From contig OX377205.1 in the NCBI GenBank assembly GCA_947396885.1, forward strand, positions 75,550,969 through 75,614,968: a stretch of DNA of 64,000 nucleotides, in the 5' to 3' direction. Under the pieces are notes generated by a model, which had not been told where the DNA came from, did no database searches, and saw nothing but the letters and a program-made list of their open reading frames with translations. Source of the DNA: Heligmosomoides polygyrus polygyrus (taxonomy: Eukaryota > Nematoda > Chromadorea > Rhabditida > Heligmosomidae). Numbering within the stretch: position 1 is the stretch's first letter; each line of letters starts with the position of its first letter. Shown in pieces: positions 46,101 through 57,310 of the stretch. The position numbers were made by a program, and so were the translations under genes.

Positions 46101-49100
46101 AGAGAACATTGGACCAGTTCGCGTAGTTCAAAGCTACCTCGCTCTGCAGGACTCACCTTCCGTAGCGTCGCCCTCATGTCCGTGCTCAATGGCTGAATCA
46201 AGGGCACATCACTGATTCCCTCCATGTAGAAGATCCGAAGTTTCCGCATCGACACCGGCTCATCGAGGTTCAGCGACGGCACGCGATCGCCGCCCATTAC
46301 CTGAACGACTGGATATACTTGCGTGATCGAACACTAAGTCTGTTGTGGATTAAGAAATCGGTTGTCGAGTTATGCAGTGGACTGAGAATTGCCGATATTA
46401 GTGCACAGGACCCATAGCGATGGTTCTTAAGCTACTGATTCCAGTGGTAGTTTAAAGGTAGTCTCCTTCATCACTACGGTCACCATAACGTCCTTAGGCG
46501 CAGAGAATGGAAACTGGAATAGGTCAAACTTGGACGAACCACACATGCCATACCCACGTGGTGGACGTTTGTATAGCGAGACTCGGTGGTCATATCTCCC
46601 TTAAAGTCTCTGGTTACATCAGGAATCAAGAAAGGATAAAATCCGGTGTCAACAAAGCCCTATTAGGAGTGCGCCGTGCATTCCTCTTCTTTAGTGCATC
46701 GAGGCAGTTTGAAGGTACATGACCACTCTATTGAGGAATCAAGATGTCATCATACCCAGATATGTCACGGAATACACATCCTTACAAACCGCTCCATGTG
46801 TTAGCATGATGTGCAACGTGTGTTATACCTTCGGAACAAATCGAACTCAAACCCAAATCGCTTTGAGGCATGAACACCCATACGGAATCCATAAAAAGGA
46901 TCTGAACCGAGGATGGGGCACTCTGTTTCTTCCTCCTCTGATGAGCGATTGATCGCCATCGATCTCTTGTTCAGTAGATAGATCAACTCTGTTATTCCTC
47001 AGAAGCGTGTGGCGCAGTCGGAGGATGCGCCGGCTGTCTTGTGCACCCTATACCGGGTTCATGGTTCGTATTTCCCGCCCAGGCTAACTAAGCCTTCTAT
47101 CCCTTCGGGATCGATGAATTGCTGCCAGACTTGTCTGGGAAGGATAAAGCGCTGACCTGTTCATCGGCTGGCCACCGCAAGTCATCCTATGGCCAAACAC
47201 GCATTCAAATCGCCTCCATGATAACCCGTAAAAGAAATGCGTGACGCACGCCAAAAAGGGGTTGAGTAGCGCTGTCCTTATCCTATACTATCCTATCGCT
47301 ATCCTTTATCCAGCTATTCCTCGTTCCGTTTTGCACCTATTTTGCTTCTATAAGCAATGTCGCACATGTTTGTTAGAGCCTAGAGCAGTTGTTATATGTC
47401 GTCTATATAAGCAGTTAGATGGATGTTTAATTGAGAGTAAAATCCGTGCTAGGCGGGATTTGAACCAGCATCCTCTGCTCTCCGGGCAGGGTGCTACGCC
47501 TTACGCGGTCACCACTGCTCGATCGCACGCATCATCCACGATATCCCCGAGGCCTACTACCACCCACCCGTGTCATCGAGATAAGTTGGGCACTGATATC
47601 AGCATGGAACCGGATGTTGAGTGTGGTCAAATAGCGGCGGTGGTGTAAGTTGTACCCTTCTGCACGGAAAGCAGAGAGTGCGAGCTCAAGTCCCGCCTGG
47701 TGCAACAGTTCTGTTCGCAACTAAGCATCTATCTCACAGCTTACTTTGCTACCAACTAAACTGGAGTTACGCAAGATTAGACCCCTTGCTGACCTCGCCG
47801 CAAAAGCACAGCGTTAGTTCAGCATGTAGAAACCTCATTCACAGTACCTACCTTTATCAGCAGCGGAATGTCTTCGGCAAACCGACACAACGGTCCAATC
47901 CGCAACATCTGAGCCTTGTAATGGGTTGCAACAGGAATGTGACCGTCGAGTGGGATGATTCCTATAAAAAGGCATTCTCCCTTCACAAAATCTTCGCCGC
48001 AATACACTCGTATTCAGTGAAAAGCCTTAAAACTGCATAAGCGTCGAATAAAACCAACCTGGAGACGATTTCATGCCGAAGACTCCATTGAAAAACGCTG
48101 GCATTCGAATCGACCCACCGATGTCGCTGCCGATTCCTATCTGGAACATCAGCATCGCTTTAAGAACAATGCATTCCTATCGAATTATATGCCCCAACTT
48201 ACCACACTGGCAGCAGCACCTAGTAAGGCTCCTTCACCTCCGCTGCTTCCTCCACACATTCTCCGCGCATCGTATGGATTCGAAGTGCGCCCATAGATCG
48301 TGTTTAACGTCTCGACCCACATGCAGACCTCCGGCACATTCGTGATTGCAAGAAGAATTCCTCCAGCAGCCCGCATTCTACAAAGCATTCGGATGTACAG
48401 ATGAGATGGTAATTTATCAAAACGAAATATTCAAGCAGTATGATCTGTAAGCCATGCTTGCAGGTACAGTCACCGCCTCTGTAACTGTCGGGTACAAAAT
48501 GGTGATGCTTTGTTCGTTTTCGTAAAAGGTTCACGGGGCTTAGGGCAACACACTGCGGTATAGATTATCCAGAAAATGTTCATTTCCCTGCCAAAATCGC
48601 ACTTTAAAGGAACACCGAAACGCAGCTACCTGCTTTAAAAGCAGCATCTCTTAGCCAGTCACGCCTAATAGCCTGAGAGATCGATTCCGAGCTCCACAAG
48701 TTATTATGTAAGCTGCCTCAATGTTAACGTACCTCTCCACAACCTCCGCTGTATGATCACAGCGGTCAGCCTTGCGATTGAAGATACCGCACGTGATGAT
48801 CTGGCCGTCGACCATCATAGCATCTTTCATTGTAAATGGCACACCGAACAACGGTTTTGATCGAGCCAGCTGCAAAGGACACCTTTAGTCGTAATCTCTG
48901 CACAACTGCAGTCTAGACCTTTCGAAACACTTATTTTTCACTTCCTTTGGGTAGCAATAATATTTGTTTCTCAATAATACAGGACAATTATAGGGCAGTT
49001 GGCAGGAGATCGCACTAGGAAAAACTAGTTCTACAGGCGAAATATCGCACATTAAATGCCTTCACAGTGTCAAGTAGAATTAGGAGTCAAGCGCACATTC

Positions 49101-52100
49101 TTTCTCTTGTTTAGAAGGTTTCCCTCAAAGCACGTAGGGATACAATTACAATGATACACACGTTATGATATATGGATTACTTGCTTTAATTAAAAATGAA
49201 ATAAAAATAGAAGCCCTGCAGTGCCAAAGAACCCTAGCTGAAAAAGGCTGCCTCTTTCGTGCACCAGGAGTCTGTTCCTGGCAAGGCTTCCACTCGGGCC
49301 AACGAACAAGCCGTTCAATCTTCCGGCGACCAGCCCTATCTGAGAAGAACAGAGCAGAATTGATTTCCCTACCGACTGCTCACTCATTGCTAGTCATTGT
49401 ACACGCCAAACAAGGATTTAAATTGCCTCCGCGATATTTCTTAGAAGTGCGTGGCGAATGGAATGACTGAAGCTAACGTATATCCTTCGCTAGCTTGAAA
49501 CAACCGATTCGGCGACCTTTAAGTCTCTGTGCGAAATCGAGCAAAAGGACCATTCAAGCACGCTATGCAGACGGCTGGTTCTTTTGGACAAGTCATAGTT
49601 TAGTAGAACGACATGCGGCTGGAAAAGCTATTCCCTGAATACCCATCAAGGATAACGAATGGTTACGGTGGAAAGTTAATCAACAAGTCAGTGCTTTATC
49701 GCTATCTTACAAGTCCAGTCCCAAAACACTCTGAAATGTTTAGCTGGTCTTCGCGGACCCGATCTAGAGTTATATTCAGACTTCAGAGGCCTGCGCCTCT
49801 TCCGGCTACGCTACTACGTGTAGGAGAAACCATGTTCACTTCTAAAAACATCATCATTTTCAATAGCGTCTGTACCGCTTGTTGGCGCGTCCGCTCTTCT
49901 GGTGTGGTGACGCCAGTTAACACGATCAAACGCTTGGTCGGGATGTACATCACCTATCTTTAAGCCCAGTGCAACGTATCTAGCCAACCTTGCTTCAGGC
50001 AGTTTTTCAGGGACTTCAAGATTTCGGCCAATCTTACAGAATCTTACAGGTCGTTAGCGCGAAGGACGTGGCTATACCATCGTAGAGGGGCTTCGCGCAA
50101 CTTGTCGGCTATCGTGGCGACATCAAACCTGTCTTCTGGTGTCATTGCAAACGCGGTCCAATCGCGTTACTCCGGCCGTCCACCTTAACATCCTCGTCTC
50201 CATTACACTGAGACGGCTCTCAATTTCCTTCGTCACGGGCCAGCACTCAGCACCGTACGGGACGACTGTCCTATACACCTTTGATTTGAAGTGCTCAGGT
50301 ATTGTCCTGTCGCAAAGCACCCCAGTCAGTGAGCGCCATTTGGACCGGCTGCACTCACGCGCGCGTTCACCTCCAACTTTAGGCTGCCATCGGACGTGAC
50401 TGTTGATCCACGATACTTGAAAGATCTAACTCGTGAGAGCTCAGTACTGCTGATCTTAATAGATCAGTGCTCATTCAAATCCGTCGTAAAGTATTCCGTA
50501 TTTAACCTCTAAAATATCTTTAACACTACTATTATTAATGCTATTATTATTATTTCGATTACTTCTGTGCCGAACGAGGTTGTTAGGTGGACCAGTATTT
50601 ATTGAGCGGCCTAACGTTTCGACCCGTTCTGTCACCATCTGTCGACTAACTGCGGCAGCGGCGTCGCTCCGCACAAGCGGTGGATCAGCGGTCCTCCGAA
50701 GACGACGAACGGGTCGAAACGTTAGGCCGCTCAATAAATACTGGTCCACCTAACAACCTCGTTCGGCACAGAAGTAATCGAAACATCTAAATAATGCCGA
50801 GGTTTTACGAAGAGAGAACTTGGAGAATGCTATTATTATTTTTCCACAATATTCAAGTGTCCCAACTGCAATAAGCTCTACATGGTACATGCTACCACGG
50901 TATACGCCAATCATCTTCAACGATACAATGATCTGGTAGAGATAAAGTGAACAAGTAATTCACCCAGTACGCCAACCTATAGACCGGTCCAGCAAATAAG
51001 CAAACTTCGGCATTCCTAGGCTCTACCAATTAATCTGATTTGAAGGACTGGCAAATCGCGGTGGGTTTGAAATACAAGGCCTCTGTTGACCGCTCCACAT
51101 ACCTACATGAAGACGTCATTCTTTGTTTTCTTTAATATCCAGAAAAACACCCACTTCATCCAACTCATGATCAGTAGCATCGATGATCTGTGCATCGACC
51201 TCCCGTGCTTTAGAACGAGCCTCATCGAAATTCTTCACCACCACCGCGTTTATGATAGGATTCACCTGAACGAAACAAACATTAGGAAAAGCAATACACA
51301 CCGATAAGGCCATTGAACGCCATTAGAGTGAAAACAAACATCGAGGCAACACAGGTACAGGAATCGAGAAACGTTTCGGAAAGATGGCAAAATGGTAAAA
51401 CAATGATTTACTTTTTCTCTCACACAGATAGCGAGAAAGTAACGACCCAACAGGATTACTGGTCCATGGATTGTTCTTTTTGTATTTAAAATACAGAACT
51501 CAGACGTTGTAGGTCTCTGTCCTTTACTTTTACATCATTCTTAAAACACTGACGTACACGCTCCACCTGGGCAGACGTTCGATGCGACCTGGTTGAGCTA
51601 CAGCCTTTCCGCCTTCCAAATCAAACTGACTAGTACCAGAAAGTTAAAGACGCGGAACAGCAAGACTTCCAGAAACGGTCTTTGCAGATTTGATTGAATA
51701 ACTAAAAGGTTTTTAGGTGCCACAAAATCACTGCATTAAGCAAACCTTTTAAGTTTCACTTTTATAACAAGGAGAGCTCCATTCAGAAGTCTAATCCTCA
51801 ATTTATTGAAAGTGGAAGACACGTGAGCATTTCTTAGCTTATGGTGTAGGTATCAGCTACAACTAAGGAGTTTAGTCAACAAAGGACAGGACTGCACGTC
51901 TTTTTCTTCGCTGAATCACTAGTTTAATCCATGATTTTGACCGCGTATTGATACTTGCAAAGGTTGTTACCAGAACCTCTGGTGTTAAAAATTTAGTAAT
52001 CACGTTATATCTCCTTCAGAAAAAAAAGTGCCTCTACCGAAGCAGTCTGTGAATTCCTATGAGAGATGGCTGACAATAAATTACGCTGCAATTTGCCAAC

Positions 52101-53747
52101 CATACAACCGCCTGCCTTAAAACGTCATCACGGTGCCGAAGGCACAGTGAGATCAAACGGGATCGAAAATAGAAATGGCAGAAGATATGCGATGTGACTA
52201 TCCAGTTGAGTGAAATTCATGACTCCCCATCCTCATAAGAGTTTAGAGGCTGTCTAGCAAAACTTCGTTTTTGAACGGAAATTAACGCCGTCATCTAATT
52301 ATTTGGTCTAACAAAAAAACGCCAATTCTGACACCAACTCTTATAAGAACTTTGAGCAGTCAAAATGCGATGTCAAGCTAGCGATTCAGCAGAGCTCAAA
52401 ACCATACAATTTTTAGTTCAAAAACTCCAACAAATGGGCATTTACTATCAAGGGAACTAAAAGTCGCAAGAAGCTGGATGTGCGTATCCTAGTCCAAGCA
52501 ACCAACACACCAGAAGATTTCGTTTTTCCTCTGAGAACCAAAAAGTGTTGGGTGAGAGGCTATCTGCCTAAAAGCGACACAGGCACAGACGCGAGACAGT
52601 GCCTGCGGAGCCAATTAGCGTCGACTCGCGCCGTGACACCCGTCGCTTCGCGCTCAACCAACAAGACAGATCTCGCCGCGGAGACGAGGGTGATCCAGCC
52701 AACAAAGGGAGCCTTTAGGTTGACCAGATTTGGAGTGCTTACAATCGAAAGAGAACTAGGAGGCTTGGAGGCTTGTGGTGACGGTACAGAAATTCGATAA
52801 GGAGCACCCGAGAAAATTCGCCTTAAAGGTTGTCGAAGCAGGATCCTTTTCTGGCTCGTTCAATGGAACTCGACATTCTAATACATTAGATGGTAGAGTT
52901 CACATCAGTAGCCTGGAAGCATGTCTCGCATTTAACGACATAAATAAAAATTGATATGAAAAATAAAAACTGGAGTTAAACAGCGTCAGCGGAAACTGGA
53001 GTTAACAGCGTAAATCGTTATTGAGGCAAGATTCTTTCCTGGCTCATTCGATCGAAATTCTAATATAAGAGATGGTAGCGCTCGACCCCAATCCAAATTT
53101 CTGTACCACCACTACAAACCCTCCGAGCCTCCTAGGTCACTATCGACTGTAATCATTCCAAATCTGGTCGACCTACAGGCTCACGTTGTTGGCTGGGTCA
53201 CCATCGCCTCCGCAGCGAGGGCTGTCTGGGGGGCTCAGTGCGGAGCGGCGGGTATCACGGCGCCAGTCGATGCTAAATGGCTCCGCAGGTACTGTCCCGC
53301 GTCTTTGCCCGCACCGCTTTCAGGCAGATCGTCCTCCTCCCCAAAAGTGCTTACATTTTCGCGACATTCTGTTGATAATCAAAAATAGGAAATGAAGAAA
53401 AGTGACAACAAATACGAATAAATGATAGACAATAAATAACACACCTGTTCTATTCGATGAATATATGCTTCGACGAGTTCTAGTGAAGAAATCTGAAAAC
53501 CTCAGCTTAAAACCGAAGGGAACAGAAAAATACGCGGCGGAACATCGGTCAAGCCTACCTCCCGGTTAATGATCTTCTGTACAGCTTGCGTCGCGCTGAT
53601 CATCAGCAACCCGTCTGTTGGTTTAGTTACATAGATTCGTGACGTGAATAGATGAATGAATTCGAAAACCAGATGTACAGTGAAGAAGTGAAGCCGAGCT
53701 ACTAGCATGAGCAGCGGGTGTAGAACCCGGTTCATTAAACGAAGCAT
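43111..53747 (-). CDS. Fatty-acid amide hydrolase, FAAH2 type, complete
   Basis: Amidase-signature serine hydrolase that cleaves N-acyl ethanolamines and other fatty-acid amides. Thirteen exons in phase (minus, 5' to 3'): 53747-53559, 53492-53445, 51265-51155, 48869-48733, 48377-48203, 48140-48059, 47961-47852, 46300-46157, 46092-45949, 45891-45757, 45391-45315, 43417-43273, 43206-43111, giving 530 aa, close to human FAAH2 (532). Seen: hydrophobic N-terminal anchor (LLMLVARLHFFTVHLVFEF); catalytic Lys in GVPFTMKDAM; cis-Ser in CGGSSGGEGALLGAAAS; nucleophile Ser in SDIGGSIRMP; NFAYTALFNAIAFPAIECP; and the EEGFGGWLPAG end. Several introns are inflated by SINEs, LINE and hairpin repeats. The start is fixed by homology and by TTTTCAG just upstream. 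Specificity is inferred from the family. Confidence 0.95.
44424..44712 (-). repeat. SINE family 1, full copy with tail
   Basis: On the plus strand: inverted tail AGGATAAGGATAAAGG, TTACTCAATCCCTTTTTGGG, ATGCGCCACGCATTATACTT, TTTGAATGCGTATTTGGCCA, GTCTGGTACCAATTCACCGA, inverted B-box GGGAAATCCGAACC and inverted A-box CCTCCGTTTGCGC. Lies in the FAAH intron before exon 12. Confidence 0.85.
45637..45714. ncRNA. 35-bp near-perfect hairpin in a FAAH intron
   Basis: Arms 45637-45671 and 45680-45714 pair base for base over 35 positions, with one G-U pair, around an 8-nt loop (TACAAAGC). The core is TTTTGCCTTACCCGTTGTTC and its complement. It lies in the FAAH intron between exons 10 and 11. It could be a small-RNA hairpin, a mini fold-back element or a recent inverted duplication. 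A transcript is not shown, and the ncRNA label is only a possibility. Confidence 0.35.
46650..46712 (-). repeat. SINE family 1 tail fragment
   Basis: GGAGTGCGCCGTGCATTCCT and the flanking wording match the inverted tail of family 1. Divergent. Confidence 0.4.
47006..47305 (+). repeat. SINE family 1, reference-quality copy
   Basis: A-box TGGCGCAGTCGG (47010-47021) and B-box GGTTCGTATTTC (47063-47074) lie 41 nt apart, as in tRNA genes. The body is GACTTGTCTGGGAAGGATAA, GCCACCGCAAGTCATCCTAT and GCCAAACACGCATTCAAATC, and the tail CCCGTAAAAGAAATGCGTGA, CAAAAAGGGGTTGAGTAGCG followed by TATCC-type repeats. A Pol III promoter, an unrelated body and a short tandem tail are the three parts of a tRNA-derived SINE. 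Confidence 0.85.
47445..47520 (-). repeat. tRNA-derived SINE family 2 copy
   Basis: On the minus strand: CAGTGGTGACCGCGTAAGG (A-box-like), GAGAGCAGAGGATGCT and GGTTCAAATCCCGCC (B-box, complement of 47455-47466), then TAGCACGG. Confidence 0.55.
47622..47750 (+). repeat. tRNA-derived SINE family 2 copy with downstream block
   Basis: GCGGCGGTGGTGTAAGTTGT, GGAAAGCAGAGAGTGCGAGC and TCAAGTCCCGCCTGGTGC, followed by AACAGTTCTGTTCGCAACTA, which aligns with the block after the 11968 copy. Confidence 0.55.
49195..49470 (+). repeat. Divergent SINE family 1 copy
   Basis: Wording such as GTTCCTGGCAAGGCTTCCA, CTGCTCACTCATTGCTAGTC, ACACGCCAAACAAGGATTTA and TTAGAAGTGCGTGGCGAATG follows the family order with many substitutions. 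Confidence 0.4.
49595..49830 (-). repeat. Divergent SINE family 1 copy
   Basis: GGTGGAAAGTTAATCAACAA, TCAGTGCTTTATCGCTATCT, TTACAAGTCCAGTCCCAAAA and CCTGCGCCTCTTCCGGCTAC match the inverted body and head. Confidence 0.4.
49925..50325 (-). mobile_element. LINE reverse transcriptase C-terminal fragment
   Basis: The minus frame from 50320 reads CDRTIPEHFKSKVYRTVVPY then GAECWPVTKEIESRLSVMET and RMLRWTAGVTRLDR, a block common downstream of the RT core in many LINE pol proteins. It continues in another frame toward LREAPLRWYSHVLR and then decays. Lies in the FAAH intron between exons 3 and 4. Confidence 0.8.
50553..50784. mobile_element. Penelope-tail inverted repeat (mini head-to-head pair)
   Basis: Arms of about 72 bp are essentially identical in inverted orientation: TTTCGATTACTTCTGTGCCG through CGTTTCGACCCGTT on the left, and the complement ending at about 50780 on the right. 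The spacer is about 80 bp and contains CTCCGAAGACGACGAACGG. The right arm continues into AATGCCGAGGTTTTACGAAG, as in other Penelope tails. Confidence 0.75.
52540..53350. repeat. Large inverted repeat in a FAAH intron
   Basis: The left arm 52540-52797 (TATCTGCCTAAAAGCG, GTGCCTGCGGAGCCAATTAG, TTGACCAGATTTGGAGTGCT) recurs inverted at about 53090-53350 with roughly one-fifth differences. The spacer includes a direct duplication (TTCTGGCTCGTTCAATGGAA near 52850 and TTCCTGGCTCATTCGATCGA near 53035). A 106-codon open frame in the left arm is not conserved in the right arm. Lies between FAAH exons 2 and 3. Confidence 0.7.
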
Positions 53748-53751
53748 GGTC

Positions 53752-53758
53752 CTGAAAA
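53752..53758 (-). promoter_or_regulatory. Probable spliced-leader acceptor of the FAAH gene
   Basis: The minus strand reads TTTTCAG, GACC, then ATG. A canonical nematode acceptor 4 nt before the start with no upstream coding exon suggests SL trans-splicing. Confidence 0.6.
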
Positions 53759-53884
53759 TTTTTCATGAACACTTCTGACCATGGCTATCACAATAAAGCT
53801 TCGAAATTTTGGTTGGGATAATAGTTGTGTATCACATATAAACTTAGTACATCCACGTCACACCGTATTTAACCGCTTATTCTC

Positions 53885-54175
53885 TGGCAGAGCGCGTGCG
53901 GCGTGTCATAGGAGGTGCTGACTGATACCTCGAATCAAAGCTTAAAAGTTCTAGTCCCATCCAGCCTACCTAAGCCTTCACCCTCCCGAGGTTCGTTAAT
54001 CGATAGCAGGTTTGTTTGAGAGGGATTTAAGTAATAAACTCTTCATCAACTGGCCACTACAAGCAACTATTTGGGCAAAATATAGTTGCATCTAGATGAT
54101 ACGATATCCCGTAGAAGTAGAAGGCATGGCGCATCGCAAACAAGGATTGGTTGACACCGTCCTTTCTCATTATCC
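53885..54175 (+). repeat. SINE family 1, upstream of the FAAH gene
   Basis: GAGCGCGTGCGGCGTGTCAT (head), AAAAGTTCTAGTCCCATCCA, GGTTCGTTAATCGATAGCAG and ATATCCCGTAGAAGTAGAAG, then GGCGCATCGCAAACAAGGAT and CTCATTATCCTTATGATCC. Within 430 bp of the FAAH start. Confidence 0.65.
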
Positions 54176-54179
54176 TTAT

Positions 54180-55585
54180 GATCCTGCGGCCAGATTCATC
54201 AACGACACCGCGGTATCATCGCACGGCAGATTCACCACATCGGCCTACTTAGTGATACAGAGATACAGATACGATAACACCGTGACCGACCGGTAAGCGG
54301 TTGATGAATCTGACCCCAGTTGTCAATAGAATAATCCCATGTGTACCTTAACAGCTCAGTGTAAAACTTGGACGGGATTCACAATTTAGCCGCCGATCGT
54401 GGCAGCTTTGTGGAAGCTAATAACATCGATTAGGTGATGCGAGCGGACATCAGCTCTCCGCGCCAACAAATCCACATCTATGGTAACTAGACATTAGGCT
54501 TTAGCCAGCGAGGTCTTCCTGGATTTCGAGAACAGTAATATTAGGCTTATTTCGCTTTGTTTGTTTTGTTGCTCCATCACCCGCTCTCTATACTTACTTT
54601 AGCGTTTTTTTTTTGTTACAATCTCACCACATGTGATTCCGATCCGTGCCTTGAAATAAATATTTGTTTATTTGTCGTGTTAGTCCAAGCTGGACAGTTT
54701 TCTTGGCAAATTTCTTTTTCTTTTATACTTTTACTTCTCCTTTTGGTCAATCGAAGAGGCGAGCGTCTCAAATCAGCCTTTACACGTCTTAAGAAAGTCG
54801 AAAAAGTCGTTGAATCAAAAACTTAACCTTAACCTACTTTTGGTGTTTCAACGAAAAGCTTTCATCGTTTGAATGACTACCAAATATCAAACAACTTAGG
54901 AGTTCTTTAGATGCGTGTAAAATTAGAATTTGCAGAAGCGATACATGGCTGACAGAGTTTGAGTAGTTCCATAGTGTCTCTGGTTCAATGTACTAAGAGT
55001 GCCTAAAAGAAGTGTTTCTATTCTTTGGAACTGTAACCTAATTTCGCCGTCTCTGATTGTGCTTTTATTTGAGCGCACTCTTCGTAGAGTGTATTAAATA
55101 AATAAATAAATAAATAAATAAAAAGTCGCTAGAGGAACAAAGAACTAAAACGATTTCACTGCTCATTAACTCGGGGAGACCAACAACTGTGCTTGCGGTT
55201 CAACGAAAACATCGCACACTAAGCTAATGCATGGCGCAACTCTCTCCTATGATGCACCAAAAGGTCCTAGATTTTCTATTAGGTTGTCGGAAAACACCTC
55301 CAACAAAATGCCCAATAATTTTTCAATATTTAGCAGTACCTGTTGCGATCTGGTTTAGTGTCACAGACTTATAGCCCGAGCGTTCTAGAACATAATGCCA
55401 TACATTCTAGAGTAGTCCAGAATACAACAGAGGTGGTCTTGACTTTAGTGCCTCATGATCTCCGTGACTCGGACCGGTCGTCGCGACAGTGTTTCGCTGT
55501 CTCTCCTCCTCTTTCTTAATAAGAACTTTCCGTTGGGACGTGGTCTCAGGAGAAGAGTCCGGGCCTTCTACGACAACCGTGCCCG
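54180..55585. other. Unannotated stretch
   Basis: A (AATA)n run at about 55097-55125. A 15-bp inverted pair, GCCAGATTCATCAAC at about 54190 and its complement near 54305. Otherwise nothing recognised. Confidence 0.4.
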
Positions 55586-55589
55586 GAAG

Positions 55590-55850
55590 ACTCTCCCAAC
55601 AAGAACCACCTCCGGAACAATGAAATCCATCAGAATAAGGCAATGCTGTACTGTTGGTGGGACTCCCAAGGAATGATTTACCACGAGCTCCTCAAAGGAA
55701 TGCTTTACCACGAGCTCCTTAGGCAGCGGGAACGATCATGACGAAGAATTTTTACTTCCTTCAAGACACTGCTCGGTCACATGTTGCAAAGATGTATCGC
55801 CAAGTGTTTCAGAAAAGATAGGTTGAATTCGAAAATGCGCACGACGCGGT
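55590..55850 (+). mobile_element. Mariner relic
   Basis: Frames read NKAMLYCWW/DSQGMIYHELL, the conserved WWDxxGxxxxELL block of mariner transposases, then a 27-bp direct duplication of GGAATG(A/C)TTTACCACGAG, then ARSHVAKMYRQVF matching the usual ARPHVA motif. Only the middle of the transposase survives. Confidence 0.65.
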
Positions 55851-55994
55851 CTCATCTGTCATGGTCATCAGGAAATTAAAAAACTATGCTGGAAGGAAGT
55901 GAAAATGAGCTACTAGAGGAAGGATAGTGGATGCATCTTTCTAACCCGGGCTGGGTCACGTCATATGCACGTCCGCTGCTCGTCGATCGATAAC

Positions 55995-56099
55995 ATTTAC
56001 GAAAATTTACAATTTACTACCGAAAATACCGTGAGTCGTAAATTGTAAAAAAAATGCCGTAAATTGTAAAATTGTGAATTATAATTACGCATAGCCCTG
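55995..56099. mobile_element. Possible hAT right end
   Basis: An array of GTAAATTGTAAA-type words ends ATTACGCATAGCCCTG. The complement CAGGGCTATGCG is a typical hAT terminus. No left end or target duplication found. Confidence 0.4.
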
Positions 56100-56624
56100 G
56101 TAGCAAGACACACGCCTCTATAGCGGTTGACTCCGTAAGTTATGGTAATAACTAAGCATTCACTGAAGGTACCTTCACAAAACCGCATACATCACATGGA
56201 GGACAGATGCGGCATTCCGACCGTTCTCTATGTATGAAATTATTTCGGCCCTCAAACTGGAGTTCTGCTCGCCACACTGTGGTACAGCTCGTAAAATCTC
56301 GACATAAACGCGTCACAAAACAACAGTATATTACACCCTGGACGGCAGAGCACATTACAACTGCCCAAAATCCAGTTACTAGGCGAAACATCAGTCACTG
56401 ATGTCCTTAAAGAATCAATACCACGACGTGTAAGAGAAACCATGATATGCGAGTAGAAGAATCCACCAAAGAAATGGGAAGGAAACAACGGAAATGGAAA
56501 ACTGCTTCACCTTTCACCTAACTTAGTAGCAGAAAGCTATTGTGAACCCACTAAGATTAAAAAATACAGAAAAACATGAAAGTCAGTCCTTCTGGTGTGT
56601 GCCATTTACTCGGCTTTGTGACGT

Positions 56625-56760
56625 CATGGAGTCGTTTTGAATGCGTATTTGGATCCTTCCACGGCTTGCAGAGGCAAATCAATGCTCTGTCGTATCGGAC
56701 GTTCGCTTGGCGCACTCGTTCAACGGGAAACTTGACGGGAATTGAAACTTTAGAAAACTA
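56625..56760 (-). repeat. SINE family 1 partial
   Basis: GTTTTGAATGCGTATTTGGA, CTTGCAGAGGCAAATCAATG and CTCTGTCGTATCGGACG match the inverted body. The head is missing. Confidence 0.5.
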
Positions 56761-56944
56761 ATCCAACAATGTGTGAATGCAACACATGCCTCTGGGCAGT
56801 TTTTGCCTATTTATGGCCATTTTTCGAAATAGAAACAAGCAACAAAGAAGGGGAGAAATTCTGACACTCCTTCAACCTTTGCCAGAACAAAGAGGTTACA
56901 ATTATGAGAATTGACGAGTGATTAAGGCGGAAAAAGACGGTGTT

Positions 56945-57200
56945 GATCAATCTTTGTTCGGGATGCGCCACACATTCTCCTTTCAAGGAATTTCGTGGGG
57001 CAAACAGAGTATGTAGTCAACCCATGCAATGACTTGCTCCGACCACTCGACAGACGTGTCATTTTTCCAGCTTTCCAGACAACTTTGGTACCAATGCAAC
57101 AAATCGATAAAGGTAGAAGATTGGATGGTGAATCCGAAGAACCGCGGTTCGTAGTGCACGCGACGGCCCGTGCCTCTCTCCGAGTGCGCTTCCAGGCGCC
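56945..57200 (-). repeat. SINE family 1 copy
   Basis: TTCGGGATGCGCCACACATT, AATTTCGTGGGGCAAACAGA, CCATGCAATGACTTGCTCCG and ACAACTTTGGTACCAATGCA, in family order, then a head worn to CTCTCCGAGTGCGC. Confidence 0.65.
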
Positions 57201-57237
57201 CCAAAGTCCCTCGCCGAAATCAAGCAGAATGAAATAT

Positions 57238-57310
57238 TTTTAAAAAAATTTAAAATAAAAAAATAAAAAATAAAAAATAAAAAATAAAAAAATTGTTTTT
57301 AAAAAAGGAA
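57238..57310. repeat. A-rich (TAAAAAA)n tract
   Basis: Repeated AAAAAATAAA words directly after the SINE head. Low complexity. Confidence 0.85.
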
